Shown here piece by piece: positions 58,944 to 64,000 of a stretch of DNA of 64,000 bases (its first letter is position 1; each line of letters starts with the position of its first letter). The stretch is from Cumulibacter manganitolerans (lineage in GTDB: Bacteria; Actinomycetota; Actinomycetes; Mycobacteriales; Antricoccaceae). The DNA is taken from contig NZ_WBKP01000002.1 of NCBI RefSeq assembly GCF_009602465.1, forward strand, positions 1-64,000, read 5' to 3'. The notes beneath the pieces are model-generated. The model had not been told where the DNA came from, did no database searches, and saw only the letters and a program-made list of their open reading frames with translations. The position numbers and the translations under genes are program-made.

Positions 58944-60689
58944 TCACGGACCGCTGGTGGTCGCCGCCTCGGTGGGCGGCGCGGAGGTGGAGGCCGGCTG
59001 CTGGGCGCCCGACGGCGGCCGGCTGGACGAGCTGGCGCTCGACGTCGACTCCGACGGCTCGCTGGAGCTGATGCTGGCGGCCGATTCCTCGGCCTCCTGG
59101 ACGGCCTGCGGCGCCAAGGTGCGGTTGATCGACACGTCGGTCTGGCCCAGACCCCCGACGGTGATGTCGTCCCAGGCGCGCAGCTTGTGCGTGGCCGAGT
59201 CGAAGTACAGCACCGACGCGGTCAACGGGGTCGGCTTGTCGCCTTCGAGGCCGCGCAGCCCCGCCCCGCCGGTCGAGCCCTGCACCATCAGCAGGGTGTC
59301 CTTGTCCACGGCGCTCACCGAGCGCTTGTGCTTGTGGCCGGAGAGGATCAGCGGCCCGGAGTCCTTCAGCAGCTTCGCGGGACCCGGATCGTGGAACAGC
59401 ACGATGTCCGGCTTCTTCGGCACCGCCTCGAGGTATGCCGCGAACTCCTTGGCCGCCTTCGCGGCCGCCTCGTTGAGTGTCGAGTCGTCGTACGTCGTGC
59501 GGTCGGGGCTGAACCGGGGGTCGCCGACGCCGGCGATGGTGATGCCGTCGACCTCCGCCTCGGTCTGGTCGAGCACCCTGGCGTTCGGGTACTTCGCGAC
59601 CTGGGCCTCGGTCGTCTTCGAGTCGTGGTTGCCGCGGATGTACACATACGGCACCTTCAGCGCGCCGATGGTGGAGAACGTCGCGGCCTCCTGCGGCGTT
59701 CCCCAGTCGACCAGATCACCGGTGTCGATCACGAAGTCCACCTTGAACTGCTTGACCAGGTTGCTCATCAGATCGAAGCCGGCAGGGTTCATGTGCAGGT
59801 CGGACACGTGCAGCACCTTGGTCGTGTCGGCGACACCGGGGTCGGTGGGCAGCGTGGAGACCGTCGTGTAGAGCGTGGAGACGTTGGTCAGCAGCTTGAC
59901 CAGCGACTTGCGGTAGTCGGCGAACTTGTCGGCCAAGTTGCTGACGTTGCCGACGATCGCGGGCGCCTGCTCGAGAAGACCGGTGTACTTCGGCTGCTGG
60001 AAGGCCTTCGCGTCGAAGGTCACGTAGCCGATCGCGCCGCTGAGCGCGATGAGCGCTATCGAGGTGGCGATCGAGACCAGCACCTCGCGGGTTCGCCGGA
60101 AGACGAGGAGGCTGGCGACGCCGCCCCCGACGATGGCCCAGACGACGGTCTTGATCAACAGCGTCGTGAGGGCGGACTGCAGGTCCGACTCGACGGCCGC
60201 GGTCAGCTCGTCGAGGCTCTTGCTGCCGTTGACGTACGCCGTCGCCTTGGCCCGATCGACCGTCAGCACGGTCATCTGGAGGCTGAAGGGGCCCTTGTAC
60301 GCATCCACGTCGAGCGCCCCGAGGGGCGGGATGCGCAGCGTGGCGTCGCCGGAGCCGACGAGGAGGTCGGCGCTGACGTGGATGGGGCCGACGTCCGCGG
60401 TGGTATGCCCGCCGATCAGCACACCGAGCAGGACGCCGGCGACGGCGACCACGACGCGGGTGAGGATGGACGCCACCGGATGCTTGCGCCAGGCGCTGCG
60501 GACCGACTCGTTGTCCGCGACACCCGCGAAGGCGGCCGCGGCCAGGTGCCCGTGCGGCACCTCGGCGGCGTCGTCGGAGTGGTGGTGCTCGGTCGGTGCC
60601 CCGGCGTCCCGGTCAGGGTCACGCCGACCGACCGGATCGGCCTCGCCACGGCGATCCGGCGGCGTATCGGGGAACGACTCACCTGGCAT
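58944..60689 (-). CDS. Membrane-anchored calcineurin-like metallophosphoesterase
   Basis: 581 residues. An acidic/His-rich cytoplasmic head of about 70 residues precedes a first transmembrane helix (ILTRVVVAVAGVLLGVLIGG); an outer segment of about 90 residues follows, then two more helices (LIKTVVWAIVGGGVASLLVF, VLVSIATSIALIALSGAIG). The phosphoesterase domain (about 295-540) has the full metal set: VSDLH, DTGDLVDWG, RGNHDS, LFHDPG and GHKHK. The C-terminus is a Ser/Ala/Pro-rich disordered tail. The topology puts the active site outside or at the membrane, resembling the YkuE-like class that acts on lipids or wall polymers. Substrate unknown. Confidence 0.9.
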   Translation of the reverse strand: MPGESFPDTPPDRRGEADPVGRRDPDRDAGAPTEHHHSDDAAEVPHGHLAAAAFAGVADNESVRSAWRKHPVASILTRVVVAVAGVLLGVLIGGHTTADVGPIHVSADLLVGSGDATLRIPPLGALDVDAYKGPFSLQMTVLTVDRAKATAYVNGSKSLDELTAAVESDLQSALTTLLIKTVVWAIVGGGVASLLVFRRTREVLVSIATSIALIALSGAIGYVTFDAKAFQQPKYTGLLEQAPAIVGNVSNLADKFADYRKSLVKLLTNVSTLYTTVSTLPTDPGVADTTKVLHVSDLHMNPAGFDLMSNLVKQFKVDFVIDTGDLVDWGTPQEAATFSTIGALKVPYVYIRGNHDSKTTEAQVAKYPNARVLDQTEAEVDGITIAGVGDPRFSPDRTTYDDSTLNEAAAKAAKEFAAYLEAVPKKPDIVLFHDPGPAKLLKDSGPLILSGHKHKRSVSAVDKDTLLMVQGSTGGAGLRGLEGDKPTPLTASVLYFDSATHKLRAWDDITVGGLGQTDVSINRTLAPQAVQEAEESAASISSSEPSESTSSASSSSRPPSGAQQPASTSAPPTEAATTSGP

Positions 60690-60739
60690 CCGAGTGAGTC
60701 TAGCGACGCGGCGCGTCCGCGGCGTACGCGATCGAGGCG

Positions 60740-60925
60740 GTGCGGGCGGCCGCCGGAGAACCGGCCGGCCGGCGCGAGTGCCGCTGGCAACGCGCGCTGC
60801 CGCCCGCCGCGGTCCGCGCGCCCGTCCTGGACGATCGGCGGTTGCGCAACGACCTCTGCTGGTCGGTCTTCGGCCAGGACGACCCGCCGCCCGGCGAGCG
60901 GCGGATCGTTCCGTCGAGGTGCTAG
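60740..60925 (+). CDS. Possible small hypothetical protein
   Basis: A 61-residue frame from GTG 60740, Arg-rich, ending WSVFGQDDPPPGERRIVPSRC. It has high third-position GC. Its stop shares CTAG with the stop of the convergent racemase gene, as in the TetR/DUF389 pair. There is no clear ribosome site and no recognisable domain; other frames in the stretch are also open. It may be real, a remnant, or chance. Confidence 0.3.
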   Translation: MRAAAGEPAGRRECRWQRALPPAAVRAPVLDDRRLRNDLCWSVFGQDDPPPGERRIVPSRC

Positions 60926-62061
60926 CCGAGCGCCCCGGCGTCCTTGACCTGCTGGATGTCCTCCGGGGAGAGGCCGACGCTGCGCAGGATGTCGTCCGAG
61001 TCCTGGCCGGGGGACGGCGGCGCGGTCGGAAGGTCGCTCACGGTGCGGCTGAACCGCGGGGCGCCGACCGGCTGGGGGACGCCCGCGATCTCGGTGAACA
61101 CCGCGCGCTCGGTGTTGGCGGGGTGCACGACGGCTTCCTCGGGGGAGAGGATCGGCGCGACGCAGGCGTCGGTGCCCTCGAAGACCTGCTCCCAGTGAGC
61201 GCGCGGGCGGCTGCCGAGCACCTCGGCGAAGCGGGCCTTGGTCGCGGCCCACTGGCTGCGGTCGTGCTGGTCGGGCAGCGACGCCGGGTCGATCTGCAGC
61301 CCCTTGAGGAACTCGGCGTAGAACTGCGGCTCGATGCAGCCGACCGCGACGTAGCCGCCGTCCGCGCACTCGTACGTGTCGTAGAACGGGGCGCCGCCGT
61401 CGAGCAGGTTCTCGCCGCGCGGCTCGTTCCACTGCCCCGCGCCGCGCAATCCGAAGATGAAGCTGCCGAGCTGGGCGGCGCCGTCCACCATGGCCGCGTC
61501 GACGACCTGGCCCTTGCCGGAGACACTGCGCTCGACCAGAGCGGCCAGGATGCCGAGGGCCATCAGCATGCCGCCGCCGCCGAAGTCTCCGATGAGGTTG
61601 GCGGGGAACTGCGGCTTGTCGCCGGCCTTGCCGAGCATGTGCAGGACGCCGGTCATCGCGATGTAGTCGATGTCGTGCCCCGCGGTCTGCGCCAGCGGGC
61701 CGGTCTGGCCCCAGCCGGTCATCCGGGCGTACACGAGCCGTGGGTTGCGCGCCGCGAGGTCCTCCGGACCGATGCCGAGGCGCTCGGTCACGCCGGGGCG
61801 GAACCCCTCGACGAACACGTCGGCCTCGTCGCAGAGCTTGAGCAGCACCTCGAGCGCCTCGGGCTTCTTCAGGTCGAGGGTGATCGACTTGCGGTTGCGG
61901 CGCATCGGGTTGCCGTCGCCGGTGCGCGAGCCTCCCGGTCCGGCGTTCGGCCGGTCGACCAGGACGACCTCCGCGCCGAGATCGGCGAGGATCGTCGTTC
62001 CCATCGGCGCGGGCGCGAGGCTCGCGATCTCCACAACCTTGATGCCCTTGAGGGGTCCCAT
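60922..62061 (-). CDS. Alpha-methylacyl-CoA racemase / class III CoA-transferase family
   Basis: 379 residues from ATG 62061 with AAGGAG upstream. GPLKGIKVVEIASLAPAPMGTTILADLGAEVVLVDR in part is the family N-terminus. The racemase residues are in place: His129 in AGHDIDYIA and Asp159 in LIGDFGGGGMLMALGI, each displaced by three from His126 and Asp156 of the M. tuberculosis MCR enzyme. This supports AMACR-like racemisation of 2-methylacyl-CoA (needed to degrade branched chains) rather than CoA transfer. It is divergent from an acyl-CoA ligase gene, a sensible pair. Confidence 0.92.
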   Translation of the reverse strand: MGPLKGIKVVEIASLAPAPMGTTILADLGAEVVLVDRPNAGPGGSRTGDGNPMRRNRKSITLDLKKPEALEVLLKLCDEADVFVEGFRPGVTERLGIGPEDLAARNPRLVYARMTGWGQTGPLAQTAGHDIDYIAMTGVLHMLGKAGDKPQFPANLIGDFGGGGMLMALGILAALVERSVSGKGQVVDAAMVDGAAQLGSFIFGLRGAGQWNEPRGENLLDGGAPFYDTYECADGGYVAVGCIEPQFYAEFLKGLQIDPASLPDQHDRSQWAATKARFAEVLGSRPRAHWEQVFEGTDACVAPILSPEEAVVHPANTERAVFTEIAGVPQPVGAPRFSRTVSDLPTAPPSPGQDSDDILRSVGLSPEDIQQVKDAGALG

Positions 62062-62105
62062 CCGGTGGCTCCTTCCCGGCATACGCCGGATCGATTGGCG
62101 GTTGC

Positions 62106-62148
62106 TAGAAGTTCTATAGGAAATCGGGCGCTTGGTCGACCGTCGACC
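62106..62148. promoter_or_regulatory. Two palindromes in the racemase/ligase divergent promoter
   Basis: TAGAA-G-TTCTA (62106-62116) and GGTCGAC-C-GTCGACC (62134-62148) are both perfect inverted repeats with one central base. They lie in the 239-bp gap between the divergent genes and could let a regulator coordinate both. Confidence 0.45.
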
Positions 62149-62300
62149 TGGATAGGGCCGACGTGGTCCCGCGGGTATCGTCTCGATGTGACCTACCCAA
62201 CTCTGCTTGCGGTGGGCAGGATGAACGGGTGGGTGGGTTGCACCTGCTGTTGCCGCATGGGCGCCTCGGGCGCCTCGCACGCTATGGAGATGTACAGGCG

Positions 62301-63938
62301 ATGACTGAGAGCTACCGCAAGGGCGATGACCAGCCGCCCCTGCTGACGGACACCATCGGCGCGATGCTGGAGAAGACGGCCGCCCGGTTCCCCGATCGCG
62401 AGTCGATCGTCGACTGCCCGACGGGCCGGCGCTGGACCTGGAAGCAGCTGGACGAGGACGTCAACCGCGTCGCGACGGGGCTGCTGGATCTGGGCGTGCA
62501 GAAGGGCGACCGCGTCGGCATCTGGGCGCCCAACTGCCCGGAGTGGACGATCACGCAGTACGCCACGGCGAAGATCGGCGCGATCCTGGTCAACATCAAC
62601 CCGGCGTACCGGGCGCACGAGCTCGCCTACGTGCTCAACCAGGCCGAGATCTCGATGGTCGTCGCCATGGTGGCGTTCAAGACCAGCGAGTACCAGCGGA
62701 TGCTGCACGACGTCCAGGCCGACACACCCACCGTGAAGCGGCTGGTCTTCTTCGGCGAGGACAGCTGGGACGCGTTGATGGCGACCGAGGCGGACGTCGA
62801 CCGGATCCACGCGGTGATGGACGGCCTGGAGCAGACCGACCCGATCAACATCCAGTACACGTCGGGGACGACGGGGTTCCCGAAGGGCGCCACGCTGTCG
62901 CACCGGAACATCCTGAACAACGGCTACTTCATGAGCGAGATGCAGGAGTGGACCGAGCAGGACAAGGTGTGCCTGCCGGTGCCCTTCTACCACTGCTTCG
63001 GCATGGTGATGGGGAACCTCGGCGCCCTCACGCACGGGACCTGCACCGTGATCCCGGCGCCGGCATTCGACCCGGTGGTGACCCTCGATGCCGTGGTCGC
63101 CGAGAAGTGCACGGTGCTGTACGGCGTCCCGACGATGTTCATCGCGATGCTCGCCGAACTCGACAAGCATCCCCGCGACCTGTCGTCGCTGCGCACCGGT
63201 GTCATCGCCGGCTCGAACGTGCCGATCGAGGTGGCCAAGCGGATCGCGTCGGACATGCACCTGGAGGGCATCACCAACGCGTACGGCATGACGGAGACCT
63301 CGCCGGTGTCCTGCCAGACGCGGCCGGACGACAACCTGCAACGGCGGACCGAGACCGTCGGCCGGGTGCTGCCGCACATCGAGATCAAGATCGTCGACCC
63401 GGCGACCGGCGAGACCGTGCCGTACGGCGAGACCGGCGAGTACTGCACGAAGGGGTACTCGGTGATGCTCGGCTACTGGAACAACGAGGAGAAGACCCGC
63501 GAGGCGGTGGTCGACGGCTGGATGCACACCGGGGACCTCGCGACGATGGACAAGGACGGCTACTGCAACATCGTGGGCCGGCTGAAGGACATGGTGATCC
63601 GCGGCGGCGAGAACATCTACCCGCGAGAGGTCGAAGAGTTTCTATACACCCACCCGGACATCGAGGACGTCCAGGTCATCGGCGTACCCGACGAGAAGTA
63701 CGGCGAGGAGCTGTGCGCGTGGGTGAAGATGAAGCCGTCGGCCGCGGCGCCGCTGGACGCCGACGCGGTGCGCGAGTTCTGCCACGGCCGCCTCGCGCAC
63801 TTCAAGACCCCGAAGTACGTGATCGTCGCCGACGAGTTCCCGATGACGGTCACCGGCAAGATCCGCAAGGTCGACATGCGCGAGACCTCGATCAAGCAGC
63901 TCGGCCTCGAGGCCGCCGCGTCCACCAAGACCGCCTAG
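62301..63938 (+). CDS. Acyl-CoA synthetase (AMP-forming, fatty-acid-CoA ligase type)
   Basis: A 545-residue ANL ligase from ATG 62301. The P-loop is QYTSGTTGFPKGATLSHRN; the aromatic motif YGMTETSP (A5), GWMHTGDLATMDKDGYCNIVGR (A7-A8, in part) and the catalytic Lys in VTGKIRKVDM are present. DIINGGGENIYP-type RGGENIYPREVEEFLY follows. It forms acyl-CoA from a medium- to long-chain or branched fatty acid with ATP. It is divergent from the alpha-methylacyl-CoA racemase gene, suggesting branched or methyl-branched acids. It ends 62 bp before the edge; nothing is seen after it. Confidence 0.94.
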   Translation: MTESYRKGDDQPPLLTDTIGAMLEKTAARFPDRESIVDCPTGRRWTWKQLDEDVNRVATGLLDLGVQKGDRVGIWAPNCPEWTITQYATAKIGAILVNINPAYRAHELAYVLNQAEISMVVAMVAFKTSEYQRMLHDVQADTPTVKRLVFFGEDSWDALMATEADVDRIHAVMDGLEQTDPINIQYTSGTTGFPKGATLSHRNILNNGYFMSEMQEWTEQDKVCLPVPFYHCFGMVMGNLGALTHGTCTVIPAPAFDPVVTLDAVVAEKCTVLYGVPTMFIAMLAELDKHPRDLSSLRTGVIAGSNVPIEVAKRIASDMHLEGITNAYGMTETSPVSCQTRPDDNLQRRTETVGRVLPHIEIKIVDPATGETVPYGETGEYCTKGYSVMLGYWNNEEKTREAVVDGWMHTGDLATMDKDGYCNIVGRLKDMVIRGGENIYPREVEEFLYTHPDIEDVQVIGVPDEKYGEELCAWVKMKPSAAAPLDADAVREFCHGRLAHFKTPKYVIVADEFPMTVTGKIRKVDMRETSIKQLGLEAAASTKTA

Positions 63939-64000
63939 CTCGCGTCTCGCCGTCCCAGTCGGCGAGTCGCACCTCGCTGTCGACCACTCGCCGCCCACCG

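Noticed and set aside
1-64000. Prophage, insertion sequence or defence island
   Set aside because: I found no integrase, transposase, phage structural gene, restriction enzyme or toxin-antitoxin pair in any frame.

Overview
The window is about 64 kb of GC-rich DNA from an actinomycete chromosome. This rests on very high third-position GC, many GTG/TTG starts, a DUF3073 gene, the order purL - small SCP2-like gene - purF - purM - DUF3073, Ku with a polymerase-ligase LigD, sortase-E-type LAxTG anchoring and TAnnnT -10 boxes. I cannot place it below phylum. I see no prophage, insertion sequence, CRISPR array or rRNA; three tRNAs are present.

Layout. (1) 0.1-13.4 kb: a catabolic and transport island. 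Two TetR regulators and a peptide-type ABC binding lipoprotein lie on the minus strand. Facing away are two MaoC hydratases, a CitE/HpcH lyase, a class III CoA-transferase, an MmgE/PrpD protein, an acyl-CoA dehydrogenase and the permeases and ATPases of the ABC importer. The set fits uptake, CoA activation, hydration and aldol cleavage of a short branched dicarboxylic acid (itaconate/mesaconate/methylsuccinate type) to pyruvate and acetyl-CoA; the substrate is inferred. Palindromic operator candidates and an 18-bp motif shared by two of its promoter regions tie the parts together. (2) 13.4-19.2 kb: a 22-bp minisatellite after the last ATPase gene, nested hairpins, a TPP-dependent enzyme, a CsbD-like protein and three uncharacterised membrane-anchored proteins. 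(3) 19.3-29 kb: purine biosynthesis, with a single-chain large PurL, an SCP2-like protein, PurF, PurM and an aspartate/aromatic aminotransferase inserted on the opposite strand. (4) 29-42 kb: metallo-beta-lactamase-fold hydrolase, SDR, class III aminotransferase, two VOC proteins, an ABCB-type exporter divergent from a MarR regulator, acetoacetyl-CoA synthetase, a cytosine-deaminase-like amidohydrolase, an AraC regulator and a nitroreductase. (5) 42-54 kb: a single-chain biotin-dependent acyl-CoA carboxylase with its TetR regulator, DUF389, the divergent Ku/LigD end-joining pair, a Rieske lipoprotein, a Baeyer-Villiger-like monooxygenase, a 3-hydroxyacyl-CoA dehydrogenase and a MaoC hydratase. 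(6) 54-64 kb: a thioester surface adhesin, a secreted phosphoesterase, a CinA-type amidase, tRNA-Glu/Asp/Phe, a membrane metallophosphoesterase, an AMACR-like racemase and an acyl-CoA ligase.

The theme is acyl-CoA metabolism under local TetR/MarR control. The intergenic DNA holds several near-perfect palindromes and at least two families of dispersed palindromic repeats, which are among the less ordinary features.
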